From Pseudomonas sp. Leaf48 (lineage in GTDB: Bacteria; Pseudomonadota; Gammaproteobacteria; Pseudomonadales; Pseudomonadaceae): a stretch of 64,000 bases of DNA. The DNA lies in contig NZ_LMLH01000031.1 in assembly GCF_001421885.1 (NCBI RefSeq), positions 2,436 to 66,435 on the forward strand. Direction: 5' to 3'. Below the pieces are notes generated by a model. That model did no database searches. It saw nothing but the letters and a program-made list of their open reading frames with translations, and was not told the origin of the DNA. Made by a program: the position numbers and the translations under genes. This document shows, one piece after another, positions 52,516 to 61,514 of this stretch (its first letter is position 1; each line of letters starts with the position of its first letter).

Positions 52516-53593
52516 TCTGGACGCCAACGGTCACCAATTGCGCGACGGCCTGCGGTACCCGTGGCCGCAGGCGCCCGATTCCGGACAGGTGCGCGAAGTG
52601 GCACCGGGGGTGTGGTGGCTGCGCATGCCGCTGCCATTTCGCCTGGACCACATCAACCTCTATCTGCTGCGCCACACCGATGGCTGGGTCGTTGTGGACA
52701 CCGGCATGAACACCGAACAGACCCGCGAAGTCTGGGACCGTGTGCTGAGTGAAGTGTGCGACGGGCTGCCGCTGCTGGCGGTGGTCTGCACCCACTTTCA
52801 TTCCGACCATGCCGGGGTCGCCGCGTGGCTTTCGCAGCGTTTTCATTGCCCGGTGTACATGACCGTCAGCGAGTTCCAGTCGTTGCACGTCAGGTTTCCC
52901 GCCGATCAGCCACCGGGCTGGGACTTTCTCGATTTCTACCGCAAGGCCGGGGTCAGCGACGAGCAGAGTACCGAGATGTTCGCGGTGATGAGCAACGCCC
53001 ACTTCCTGCCAGCGCCACTGCACCATTTCCGGCGTTTGCACGAAGGCAGCTGCCTGCACATCGGTGGCCGCACCTGGCAGGTGGTGATCGGTCGCGGCCA
53101 CTCGCCGGAGCATGCCTGTCTGTACGCCGCCGATAACGGCTTGCTGATCTCCGGCGACCAGGTGCTGCCGCGCATCACTTCCACCGTCGGAGTGCATGCC
53201 ACGGAGCCGTTGGCAAACCCGCTGCGTGACTGGCTCGATTCTATCGAGCACTTGCGCAGCTTGCCCGACAGCGTGCTGGTGTTGCCGGCACATGAGCGGC
53301 CGTTCTTCAATTTGCATCAGCGCCTGGACCAGCTGGAGGCCCACCACAAAGGGCATCTGGCTTTAATGCTGGCCAACTGTGACGAGCCGCGCACCGTGCT
53401 CGAGCTCATGGCCCTGTTGTTTCCCAAACTGTCGGGTCGTTTCGACGAACTGATGGCGCTGGGCGAAACGTTGGCCCATGCCAACTACCTGGTGGCCGAA
53501 GGGTCGCTGGAGCGGGAAGAGGACCGGGGGCGATATCGCTACCGGCGTGCTGTAAGGGGAGCGTGCGGTGTAACGCCGCTCAAGGTGTTTTGA
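52508..53593 (+). CDS. Metallo-beta-lactamase-fold hydrolase
   Basis: A 361-residue MBL-fold hydrolase. The zinc motif THFHSDHAG lies near residue 98; a downstream GRGHSPEHACLY near 197 and SGDQVLPRI near 215 supply the other ligands. A C-terminal helical extension (about 255-361) is typical of the group. A thioesterase or lactonase role is possible, such as recovering CoA from dead-end thioesters. Overlaps the ligase gene. Function not determinable. Confidence 0.83.
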   Translation: MADLDANGHQLRDGLRYPWPQAPDSGQVREVAPGVWWLRMPLPFRLDHINLYLLRHTDGWVVVDTGMNTEQTREVWDRVLSEVCDGLPLLAVVCTHFHSDHAGVAAWLSQRFHCPVYMTVSEFQSLHVRFPADQPPGWDFLDFYRKAGVSDEQSTEMFAVMSNAHFLPAPLHHFRRLHEGSCLHIGGRTWQVVIGRGHSPEHACLYAADNGLLISGDQVLPRITSTVGVHATEPLANPLRDWLDSIEHLRSLPDSVLVLPAHERPFFNLHQRLDQLEAHHKGHLALMLANCDEPRTVLELMALLFPKLSGRFDELMALGETLAHANYLVAEGSLEREEDRGRYRYRRAVRGACGVTPLKVF

Positions 53594-53660
53594 GCGAATG
53601 GCACGGCAGCAGTGTTGAACATTCCAGGCAGCCAACCGGTTGTCATTGAGGAGAATCAGT

Positions 53661-55328
53661 GTGATCAACAAAAACAACAATAACTTTACGGTCATCGGTT
53701 CGGGCGCATTTCAGCTCACCAGCCTGGCGGCAGCCATTGCGCTGGTGTCCACACCCGTTTGGGCAGGTGAGACGTTCGAGTTCGACAACGGCGCGACCAT
53801 CGACTGGTCGGTGACCACCAGCTACGGCATCGGTGTACGCACTGGCAGTCAAAGCGATCGCTTGCTGACTATCAACGCCGACGATGCCAACCGCAACTTC
53901 GACAGTGGCAGCCTGACCACCAATCGCGTGGGCGCGCTGGCGGAAATGATCCTGCGCAAGGACAACTACGGCGCCGTGGTGCGCGGCAGTACCTTCTACG
54001 ATGACGTCTATCACAGAGAAAACGATAACGATTCGCCCGCTACCGTGAACAAAAGCGGCAGCAACGACGAGTTCACCAGTGACACCCGCTACTACAGCGG
54101 CGGTCGCAGCAAAATGCTGGATGCCTATGTGTTCAGCGGCTGGCGCTTTGACAACGACACCATGCTCGACGTCAAGGCCGGGCGACACATCGAATCCTGG
54201 GGCGAGAGTCTGTTCTACCCGGGTGTGAACGGCGTACAAAACCCGTCTGACGCGGTAAAAGCGTCCCAGCCGGGTGTCGAGGTCAAGGAAATCCTTTTGC
54301 CGGTGGGCCAGTTCTCCGGCTCGTTCCGACTGAACCCCCAGCTGACATTTGGTGCATACGTGCAATACGAATGGAAGGGCACTGAACTGCCGCCGGTGGG
54401 CAGCTACCTGTCAGGCAGCGACGTGGTCGGGCCAGGTCGCGAGTTTATCTACGCCAACGGCCAGAAGATCCTCTACCGCGGCACCGACGAACCGAGCGAT
54501 GGTGGCCAGTGGGGCGTGCAGGTGCGATTCCGTCCGGTACCGGCCCTCGAGCTGTCGCTGTTTCACGTCAACTACCACGACAAGAACCCGGCCACCGCGC
54601 TGGTCGGCTACAACGCTTTGCCAGTAGGCGGTGGCCGCAACGCCTTCGTCAGCAATGGTTACGAGATCAAGTACTTTGAAGACATAAAACTGACCGGTAT
54701 CAGCGCCTCGACCAAGATCGGCGATACCCAGGTCGGAGCCGAATGGTCGTACCGCGACGGTGCGCCGGTGATGGTCAATACCGGCCTTGGCGCGGTGCCG
54801 GCCAAGGGCAAGGGGCAGCAAATGCAACTGTCGGCGATTCGTATCCTGGGGGACCGTCCATGGGCCAGCCAGACCAGCCTGACTGCCGAAATCATCCGCG
54901 TGCAGGTTGACAGCGTCGAGTCCACTTCGGCGGCGCCCAACCTGCAAGGCGTAAACCTGCTGCCTTCTCTGGCACCTCTAGTGGCCTCTTCCGATGACTA
55001 CACCTACAGCACAGCCGCGGGTTACCGCACCAAGTCTTCCAGCGCCTACACCGTGGGCGCATCGTTCAGTTATCCGGGAGTTTTCCAAGGCTGGGATCTG
55101 GAAGTCCCCTTCAGCTTCTCCAACGTCTTCAGCGGCTCCACGCCCATGTCAGGAAGCATCTCCGGCGTCGCCGGTGACAGACGCCTGAGCATGGGCACGA
55201 CCTTCAAGTACCTGGGCAACCTGGAACTCGGGTTGAAATACATCTCCTACCTGGGTGAAGCCGACCCGATCGATCGTCCGTTCGCCGACCGCGACTACGC
55301 CACGTTTTCGATGAAATACACCTTCTGA
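53661..55328 (+). CDS. DUF1302 outer-membrane protein
   Basis: A 555-residue secreted protein of the DUF1302 family, predicted as an outer-membrane beta-barrel. A signal peptide ends around PVWAGE (residue 38). It is rich in alternating hydrophobic strands and ends in an aromatic residue (ATFSMKYTF), as outer-membrane proteins do. Translation likely starts at GTG 53661, seven bases after GAGGAG. It lies 67 bases after the MBL gene and upstream of the second aldolase gene. Paired with DUF1329 elsewhere in the island; proposed to let a hydrophobic substrate cross the outer membrane. Confidence 0.85.
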   Translation: MINKNNNNFTVIGSGAFQLTSLAAAIALVSTPVWAGETFEFDNGATIDWSVTTSYGIGVRTGSQSDRLLTINADDANRNFDSGSLTTNRVGALAEMILRKDNYGAVVRGSTFYDDVYHRENDNDSPATVNKSGSNDEFTSDTRYYSGGRSKMLDAYVFSGWRFDNDTMLDVKAGRHIESWGESLFYPGVNGVQNPSDAVKASQPGVEVKEILLPVGQFSGSFRLNPQLTFGAYVQYEWKGTELPPVGSYLSGSDVVGPGREFIYANGQKILYRGTDEPSDGGQWGVQVRFRPVPALELSLFHVNYHDKNPATALVGYNALPVGGGRNAFVSNGYEIKYFEDIKLTGISASTKIGDTQVGAEWSYRDGAPVMVNTGLGAVPAKGKGQQMQLSAIRILGDRPWASQTSLTAEIIRVQVDSVESTSAAPNLQGVNLLPSLAPLVASSDDYTYSTAAGYRTKSSSAYTVGASFSYPGVFQGWDLEVPFSFSNVFSGSTPMSGSISGVAGDRRLSMGTTFKYLGNLELGLKYISYLGEADPIDRPFADRDYATFSMKYTF

Positions 55329-55421
55329 TCGACCACTCAAGTTCCGGGTCGCTCTGCTGCGCCCGGACCTTCAACACAACCTTGAAAACGCCGCAGCGTA
55401 ATGCTTCGGCATGGAGGCACT

Positions 55422-56633
55422 ATGGGGCTCAAAGGGCATGCGGCCATTGTTGGCACCGCACAATACAAACCGGAGAAGTATTCGACCGCACCCAGGATGT
55501 TTCACCTTGAACAAGTTGCCGACCTCGCGGCCCAGGCGCTGCGCGATGCCGGGCTCAAGGCCTCGGACCTCGACGGGCTGGTGATCAACGGCCCGCATTT
55601 TCATGAAGCGTCGGTGTTCGTACCGGCGATGGCCGCCGAGTACCTGGGCCTGCGCCTGAACTTCGCCGAAGTCGTGGACTTGGGCGGCTGTACCTCGGTC
55701 GGCATGGTCTGGCGCGCCGCCGCCGCGATCGAACTGGGGCTGTGCCAGGCGGTCCTGTGCGTGATCCCTGCGCGAATGGCGCCGTTGGGACCTGACGAGG
55801 ACGCCGGCTGGATGGCCCGCTCCATGCGATTCGGTGGACACAGCACGGCATTCGGCGCACCCGAGGCCGAGTTCGACCTGCCTTACGGGCACATGGGCCA
55901 GAACACCGGCTACGCAATGATCGCCCAGCGTTATGCCGCTCAGTACGACTACGACCAGCGGGCGATGGCCAAGATTGCCGTTGACCAGCGCACCAACGCC
56001 CTGGCCAACCCGCAAGCGATGTTCCATGGCCAACCGTTGACCATCGAACAGGTGCTGGCCAGCAGAATGGTTGCCGATCCGTTGCACGTCCTGGAAATCG
56101 TCATGCCGGTGGCCGGTGGCGCCGCGTTGATCATCGCCAACAAGGAGGTGGCGGCGCGGGCCCGCAAACGTCCGGCGTTCATTACCGGGTTTGGTGAACA
56201 CCTGGCGTTCAAGTCGCCGTCCTATGCCGAGGACATGCTGCAAACACCCATTGGTCCGGCTTCCCAGCGAGCCTTTGCGATGGCCGGGCTCAAGCCCAAA
56301 GACGTCGATGCCGCGCAGATCTACGACTGCTACACCATCACCACCTTGTTGACCCTGGAGGATGCCGGTTTCTGCGGCAAGGGCGAGGGCATGGCCTTCG
56401 TTCGCGAACACGACCTGACCTGGCGTGGCGACTTCCCTATGAACACCCATGGCGGGCAATTGAGTTTCGGTCAGTCGGCCTCGGCCGGTGGCATGAGCCA
56501 GGTGATCGAGGCGGTGACGCAGATCGCCGGTACCGCCGGTGAACGCCAACTGGGCCGTTGCGACAGCGTCTACGTCTCCGGCACCGGCGGCGTGATGAGC
56601 GAGCAGGGCGCATTGATTCTTCAGGGAGCATAA
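55422..56633 (+). CDS. Thiolase-fold lipid-transfer protein/aldolase, Ltp2-like (2)
   Basis: A 403-residue SCP-x/Ltp-type thiolase-superfamily protein with AAIVGTAQYKPEKYSTAPRM near the N-terminus, GGCTSVGMVWRAAAAIELGL near 95, and NTHGGQLSFGQSASAGGMSQ near 345. It resembles the protein at 39212 at the family level but is clearly divergent. Followed 4 bases later by a DUF35-MaoC fusion, the partner type that Ltp2 aldolases need. Probably performs one of two retro-aldol steps. ATG 55422 after GGAGG. Confidence 0.84.
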   Translation: MGLKGHAAIVGTAQYKPEKYSTAPRMFHLEQVADLAAQALRDAGLKASDLDGLVINGPHFHEASVFVPAMAAEYLGLRLNFAEVVDLGGCTSVGMVWRAAAAIELGLCQAVLCVIPARMAPLGPDEDAGWMARSMRFGGHSTAFGAPEAEFDLPYGHMGQNTGYAMIAQRYAAQYDYDQRAMAKIAVDQRTNALANPQAMFHGQPLTIEQVLASRMVADPLHVLEIVMPVAGGAALIIANKEVAARARKRPAFITGFGEHLAFKSPSYAEDMLQTPIGPASQRAFAMAGLKPKDVDAAQIYDCYTITTLLTLEDAGFCGKGEGMAFVREHDLTWRGDFPMNTHGGQLSFGQSASAGGMSQVIEAVTQIAGTAGERQLGRCDSVYVSGTGGVMSEQGALILQGA

Positions 56634-56637
56634 GCAC

Positions 56638-57588
56638 ATGTCCAACAACAAACCGATGCCGGTCGCGACGCAAATTTCCGCACCCTTCTGGGAGGGCCTG
56701 AAGGCTCGCCGTCTGTTGATCCAGCAATGCAACGCCTGTGCACACTGGAATTTCTACCCACGCCGACATTGCACGGTGTGCCTGGAACATGACCTGGCCT
56801 GGCGCGAAGTCGACGGCGCCGCGAGGCTTTACAGCTACACCGTGACGCGTATTGCAACCTTGCCCGACTTCATTGATGAGATGCCGCAGAAACTGGCGGT
56901 GGTGGAGTTGGCCGAAGGGGTGCGCATCAATACCAACCTGGTAGGCCTTGAGGAAAACGAAATCCAGATCGGTATGTCCTTGCAGCCGGTGTTTGCCGAA
57001 GTCGACGCCAAGGGCAACCGCCTGCTGCGTTTCACCGGGATGGACAAGGATGCGCAGGGCCTTGAACCGCTGCCCGCGCAAGATAGCGAGCCGGCGCCGG
57101 CGGCATCGGAGCAACCGCCCGCGCACCAGATCGACCTTAACGATGGGCCGGCCTTGCAGGCACTGGTCAGTGAGCAGTTCAGCGACTGGAGCAACGTGGT
57201 GGTGGTCGACCAGGCCCTGATCGACGACTTCGCCCGGTTGTCGGGTGACGATTACTGGATCCATACCGATCCGGAGCGGGCACGCCTGCAGAGTCCGTTC
57301 GGCGGCACCATCGCACACGGTGCGCTGGTGCAGGTGCTGCAGTCGCGGATGAAACTGGCGCTGGGCTACGAGATCAGTGGTTTTACCACCCAAATCAACT
57401 ACGGCTCCGATCGCCTGCGCTTCCCGGCTCCGGTGCCGGCCGGCTCGCGCATCCATTCGCGGGCGCGGGTGAAAAAAGTCGAAATCCTGGCCCGTGGCAC
57501 CCAACTGACCCTGGAGCTCAACATTCATGTGGTGGGGCAGGATCGGCCGTCGGTGATCAACGACCTGGTGATCCTTTACATGGCCTGA
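56638..57588 (+). CDS. DUF35-MaoC fusion (reverse domain order)
   Basis: A 316-residue two-domain protein. DUF35 comes first: a rubredoxin-like zinc ribbon with CNAC near 31 and CTVC near 44, then an OB-fold to about 135. After a linker rich in A and P (about 142-163), the MaoC-like hydratase domain follows, with FARLSGDDYWIHTDPERA near 200 (the Asp-x4-His hydratase pair) and FGGTIAHGALVQ near 222. The order is opposite to the fusion at 36693. Together with the preceding aldolase it likely forms a hydratase-aldolase unit. Last gene of the operon behind site 7. Confidence 0.84.
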   Translation: MSNNKPMPVATQISAPFWEGLKARRLLIQQCNACAHWNFYPRRHCTVCLEHDLAWREVDGAARLYSYTVTRIATLPDFIDEMPQKLAVVELAEGVRINTNLVGLEENEIQIGMSLQPVFAEVDAKGNRLLRFTGMDKDAQGLEPLPAQDSEPAPAASEQPPAHQIDLNDGPALQALVSEQFSDWSNVVVVDQALIDDFARLSGDDYWIHTDPERARLQSPFGGTIAHGALVQVLQSRMKLALGYEISGFTTQINYGSDRLRFPAPVPAGSRIHSRARVKKVEILARGTQLTLELNIHVVGQDRPSVINDLVILYMA

Positions 57589-57605
57589 TCCCCGTTGAAG
57601 ATCCC

Positions 57606-57703
57606 CCTGTAGGAGCCGGCTTGCTGGCGATGGCGTCCGTTCGGTCGACGCATCGGTGTCTGACCTGACGCCATCGCTGGCAAGCCAGTTCCTACAGGGA
57701 GGG
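57606..57703. repeat. REP-type inverted pair
   Basis: Left arm ccctgtaggagccggcttgc near 57607 and complement near 57680-57702 (gctggcaagccagttcctac), with an inner gatggcgtc/gacgccatc pair. The 344-base gap 57589-57932 otherwise holds operator site 8 and a short frame at 57889. Confidence 0.72.
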
Positions 57704-57771
57704 CGAAGGCAGCCAGTTCGGTTTGCACATGAATACCCCCCACTCACGCCCCACGTCATTTGCGCCATTAC

Positions 57772-57790
57772 ATAAGCCATTTGGACGATG
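57772..57790 (+). promoter_or_regulatory. Island operator, site 8 (YCF48-RND operon)
   Basis: ATAAGCCATTTGGACGATG. The left half is degenerate (AGC instead of GTC), the right half GGACGATG is perfect. A -10-like GACTAT at 57811-57816 keeps the centre near -42. Confidence 0.6.
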
Positions 57791-57888
57791 TGCCCCCCAT
57801 CCCTTGCGCCGACTATTGCTCCAGAGGCAACGCCCATCTCGATTGCCTCGCATGCCTGGTGCGTGACAAAAACAAGAGGATTGGCCCT

Positions 57889-57945
57889 ATGACTTGCCCT
57901 ATCCACGTCAACCCCGAACAGGAGCGTTGCTCATGCGTTCGGTGA
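57889..57945 (+). CDS. 18-residue Cys-containing frame overlapping the YCF48 start (putative)
   Basis: A short frame MTCPIHVNPEQERCSCVR, with AGAGGA nine bases before its ATG. It spans the ribosome-binding site of the next gene and overlaps its start, so its translation could be coupled to that gene. Support is weak. Confidence 0.25.
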   Translation: MTCPIHVNPEQERCSCVR

Positions 57946-58919
57946 TCGGCTACGCGGTTTGCCTGGTGGTCGCCTTGACCATTGGCTACACCTTTTCCCC
58001 CAAATCCCCACCGCAAGCGCAACTGTTGGCCACTCGCCCGGACCGGGTGCAGATCAACGGCCTGCTCAATCTTGGGGCGCGGGTGGTTGCGGTGGGCGAG
58101 CGTGGCAGTATCTTGCTCAGTGACGATCAGGGCGTCAGCTGGCAGCCGGCCAATGTCGCCGCGCAACGCAATGCGACCCTGACAGCCGTGGTGGCACTGG
58201 ACGACAAGCGCTTGCTGGCCGTCGGGCATGACGGCTGGATCCTCCGTTCCCAGGACGCCGGCAGCAGTTGGCAGGAAATTCGTTACGACAGCGATCTGGG
58301 CGAACCGCTGCTGGGCATCTGGACCGGCGGTGGCGACAGCGTCATAGCGTTTGGCAGCTTCGGCAAGTTCTATCAATCCCTGGATGGCGGGCAGACCTGG
58401 ACCCCGCAGTCCCTGGAGATCGACAACGCGCACCTCAACAGCATGGCCGGTGGCAATGATGGCCGCCGCATGCTGGTGGGCGAACAGGGGCTGGTGTTGC
58501 GTACCACCGACAGCGGCCGGCACTGGCAGACTTTGCCGGCGTTCTACAGCGGCTCGCTGTTCGGCATCGTGCGCCTGAGCGCAGATAACTGGGTGACCTA
58601 CGGTATGCGCGGGCATGTGTTCGTCAGTCACGACTTCGGCGGCAGCTGGACTCAGATAAAAGTAGGCAACCAGTTACCGTTGTACGGCCATGTGGTGCTC
58701 CCCGATCACTCGGGCCTGGTGATCGTCGGTGCGGGTAGCTCGGTAGTACGCCTGGATGTGAAAGGTGAGTTGGTCGGTGTCGGACGTCTCGCCGGGCTTG
58801 GCACATTGACCTCGGCGACGATCGTTGGCTCACGCCTTCTGGTGGGTGGCGAGCGCGGGGTATTGCAGGGATCAGGTGGCAGCGTCGCTGCCCTAATGGC
58901 CACACAGGCCACCCAGTGA
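57933..58919 (+). CDS. YCF48/BNR-type beta-propeller protein
   Basis: A 328-residue protein with an N-terminal signal or anchor (residues 3-20) and repeated propeller blades of the YCF48/photosystem-II-stability type: each has a V-AVG-G-ILRS-D-G-SW pattern, as in LAVGHDGWILRSQDAGSSWQ and MLVGEQGLVLRTTDSGRHWQ. Such proteins are found beside RND permeases and DUF1302/DUF1329 in hydrophobic-compound clusters and probably act as a periplasmic accessory part. AGGAG lies before the ATG at 57933. It is followed directly by the permease gene. Confidence 0.85.
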   Translation: MRSVIGYAVCLVVALTIGYTFSPKSPPQAQLLATRPDRVQINGLLNLGARVVAVGERGSILLSDDQGVSWQPANVAAQRNATLTAVVALDDKRLLAVGHDGWILRSQDAGSSWQEIRYDSDLGEPLLGIWTGGGDSVIAFGSFGKFYQSLDGGQTWTPQSLEIDNAHLNSMAGGNDGRRMLVGEQGLVLRTTDSGRHWQTLPAFYSGSLFGIVRLSADNWVTYGMRGHVFVSHDFGGSWTQIKVGNQLPLYGHVVLPDHSGLVIVGAGSSVVRLDVKGELVGVGRLAGLGTLTSATIVGSRLLVGGERGVLQGSGGSVAALMATQATQ

Positions 58920-58933
58920 ATGAGAGGCGGGCA

Positions 58934-61366
58934 ATGAATCAAGGTAAACACTGGGTGACGCGTTGCGTCGAAACGTGCGCGGACCATCTGATGTCCTGGC
59001 GCAAGGGACTGCTGGCACTGTTTGTCCTGGTGACGCTGGGCCTGGGCTACAGCGCCACCCACACGCAACTGGATCCGGGTTTCAACAAACAGATCCCGGT
59101 GCGTCATGAATACATGATCAACTTTCTCAAGTTCAGTCGCTACTTCACCGGTGCCAACCGCTTCCTGGTCAGCGTGCGCTGGAAAGGCGAGGGTGACATC
59201 TATAACGCCGAGTACCTGGAGACCTTGCGCAAGGTCACCGACGACGTGTTTTTCATTTCCGGGGTAAGCCGCCCCAGCGTGACGTCGCTGTTCACCGCCA
59301 ATGTGCGCTACATCGAAATTACCGAGGAAGGATTCTTTGGCGACGTGGTGGTGCCACCGCGCTTCAGCGGTACCACCGAAGACCTGGCGCAGGTGCGCAG
59401 CAACACGGCGGCCTCCGGTCAGGTCGGTCGCCTGGTGGCCAACGATCTGAAGTCGGCCATGGTCCGCGCCGACCTGCAGGATACTGACCCCAAGACCGGC
59501 CAGCCGGTGTCCTATGTCGAGATCGCCAAGCGCCTGGAAGAGATCCGCGGCAAGTACAACAGCCCCAATATCGAAATCAACATTGTCGGCTTCGCCAAGC
59601 TGGTCGGCGATGTGGTTGAAGGGTTGAATACTGTGATCGGTTTCTTTGTGGTGGCCTTCGTCATTACAGGGGTGCTGCTGTGGCTGTATTCGCGCTCCCT
59701 GCGCTTGACAGTGGTGGCGCTGGTGGTTGCGTTGCTGCCGGTGGTCTGGTTGCTCGGCCTGTTGCCGCTGCTGGGCCTGGGCATCGATCCGATGTCGATC
59801 CTGGTGCCGTTCCTGATTTTCTCTATCGGCGTGTCCCATGCGGTGCAGATGACCAACGCCTGGAAGCAAGACGTGCTGGCCGGTAGTACCTCGAAGGAAG
59901 CGGCACGCTCGGCGTTCTGCAAGATCTTCATCCCCGGTTCCCTGGCCTTGCTGATGAATGCCTTGGGGTTTGCGGTGATCATGCTGATCGACATTCCCAT
60001 CGTTCACGAACTGGGGGTGACGGCCTGCATCGGCGTGATGTTGATGATCATCACCAACAAGCTGATGCTGCCGGTGATCATTTCCTATCTACGCCTGGAG
60101 CCTGCACTCTTGCTTGGGGCGCAATCGCGACCGACGGGCAAGCACCGCCTGTGGTGGCGTCTGTCGGCACTCGCCGAGCCGGGGCCTGCGCTCGGGGTGT
60201 TTGTTGTCAGCCTGTTGCTGCTGGCGGCCGGGGCCTACAAGGCTCGTGATCTGGCGGTGGGCGATATCGGCGCAGGCGCGCCGGAGCTGCGGGCCGATTC
60301 GCGCTATAACCAGGACAATGGCAAGATCATTGGCAGCTACTCCATCGGGCTCGATGTGATGTCGGTGTTCGTCCAGGTCAAGGGTGTCGAAGAGGGCTGC
60401 CTTTCGCCTGCGGTGATGCGTGCGGTGGAAGCCTTCGATTTCCGCATGCGCACGGTCACCGGTGTGCAGTCGATCCAGAGTGTTGCGGACATGGGCAAGC
60501 GGGTGATTGCCGGCAACAACGAAGGCAATCCGCGCTGGGCGGCGATACCGGGATCACCCCGTGGCTTGAGCCAGGGCGCGCGGGCCTATATGCCGGATGA
60601 TGGCTTGGTCACCGACGGCTGCCAGCAGATGCAGATCCTGGTGTTCCTGACAGACCATGAAGGCAGCACTGTCAGCCATGCGATCGCCGAAGCCAGGCGG
60701 ATCATCGCTGAAGTCAGCTCGCCGCAAGTCGAATTCCTTCTGGCCGGTGGCAACGTCGGCGTGATGGCGGCCTCCAACGAGGCGGTCAAGCGCGCCGAAG
60801 TGATCATGCTCGGGGCACTATTCGGATCGGTGGCATTGTTTTGCTGGCTGACTTTCTTGTCGATCCGCGCGGTGCTGTGCATTCTGGTACCGCTGGCAAT
60901 TGTCGCGATCCTCTGTAACGCACTAATGACCATGCTCGGGATCGGCCTGAAGGTTGCGACCTTGCCGGTGATGGCGCTTGGGGTAGGGGTGGGCGTCGAC
61001 TATGGCATTTACCTGTACGAACGTATTCAGCACGAGATGCTGCGCGGGTCCAATCTGCGCGAGGCGTTCTACCAGGCCATGTGCCAACGGGGGACGGCTG
61101 CGGTATTCACGGCCGTGACCATGTCCATTGGCGTCTGCACCTGGGCGTTCGCACCGCTTAAGTTTCAGGCCGACATGGGTGTGCTGCTGTCGTTCATGTT
61201 CCTGGTCAACGTGCTGGGGGCGATTTTCCTCCTGCCGGCGCTGGCCGCCTGGTTCAATCGCGGGCGACCGCTGGTTGGTGATCGGATACGAACGCCGGCA
61301 CCAGCTCAAGGGCAGTTTCGCCTGAAAAACAGCCCGGCGGCACGTGATATCGGGAGCGAAAAATAA
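58934..61366 (+). CDS. RND/MMPL-family permease
   Basis: An 810-residue inner-membrane transporter of the RND superfamily (MMPL-like). A first helix at about 30-50 is followed by a large periplasmic domain, a five-to-six helix bundle (about 220-400, including FSIGVSHAVQMTNAWKQD), a second periplasmic domain, and a second bundle from about 610 with GVGVGVDYGIYLYERIQ, whose Asp is in the proton-relay position. ATG 58934 is six bases after GAGG; a GTG at 58916 that overlaps the previous gene is the alternative. With the YCF48, DUF1302 and DUF1329 proteins it probably moves a hydrophobic compound across the envelope. Confidence 0.87.
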   Translation: MNQGKHWVTRCVETCADHLMSWRKGLLALFVLVTLGLGYSATHTQLDPGFNKQIPVRHEYMINFLKFSRYFTGANRFLVSVRWKGEGDIYNAEYLETLRKVTDDVFFISGVSRPSVTSLFTANVRYIEITEEGFFGDVVVPPRFSGTTEDLAQVRSNTAASGQVGRLVANDLKSAMVRADLQDTDPKTGQPVSYVEIAKRLEEIRGKYNSPNIEINIVGFAKLVGDVVEGLNTVIGFFVVAFVITGVLLWLYSRSLRLTVVALVVALLPVVWLLGLLPLLGLGIDPMSILVPFLIFSIGVSHAVQMTNAWKQDVLAGSTSKEAARSAFCKIFIPGSLALLMNALGFAVIMLIDIPIVHELGVTACIGVMLMIITNKLMLPVIISYLRLEPALLLGAQSRPTGKHRLWWRLSALAEPGPALGVFVVSLLLLAAGAYKARDLAVGDIGAGAPELRADSRYNQDNGKIIGSYSIGLDVMSVFVQVKGVEEGCLSPAVMRAVEAFDFRMRTVTGVQSIQSVADMGKRVIAGNNEGNPRWAAIPGSPRGLSQGARAYMPDDGLVTDGCQQMQILVFLTDHEGSTVSHAIAEARRIIAEVSSPQVEFLLAGGNVGVMAASNEAVKRAEVIMLGALFGSVALFCWLTFLSIRAVLCILVPLAIVAILCNALMTMLGIGLKVATLPVMALGVGVGVDYGIYLYERIQHEMLRGSNLREAFYQAMCQRGTAAVFTAVTMSIGVCTWAFAPLKFQADMGVLLSFMFLVNVLGAIFLLPALAAWFNRGRPLVGDRIRTPAPAQGQFRLKNSPAARDIGSEK

Positions 61367-61514
61367 ACCTGCCGGGCCTATTGTGGAGTCTGCGGGCGCT
61401 AGGGAAACTGGCAGGCAAGTAGCAGTCGAAAGGGGGGGAGCCCAGGGCTCCCCCAGCCGAAATTATAAAAATAACAAGGGAAGGACCCAGTCCTTACCCG
61501 AGCGAGATAAGACT

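Noticed and set aside
53594..53660. Search for an island operator before the DUF1302 gene
   Set aside because: No GTC-N6-GACGATG match; the gene is best read as part of the operon that starts with the Old Yellow Enzyme gene.
61434..61454. Hairpin before the LuxR-type gene as terminator
   Set aside because: Strong stem (ggggagccc/gggctcccc) but no T-run follows; it may be structural only.
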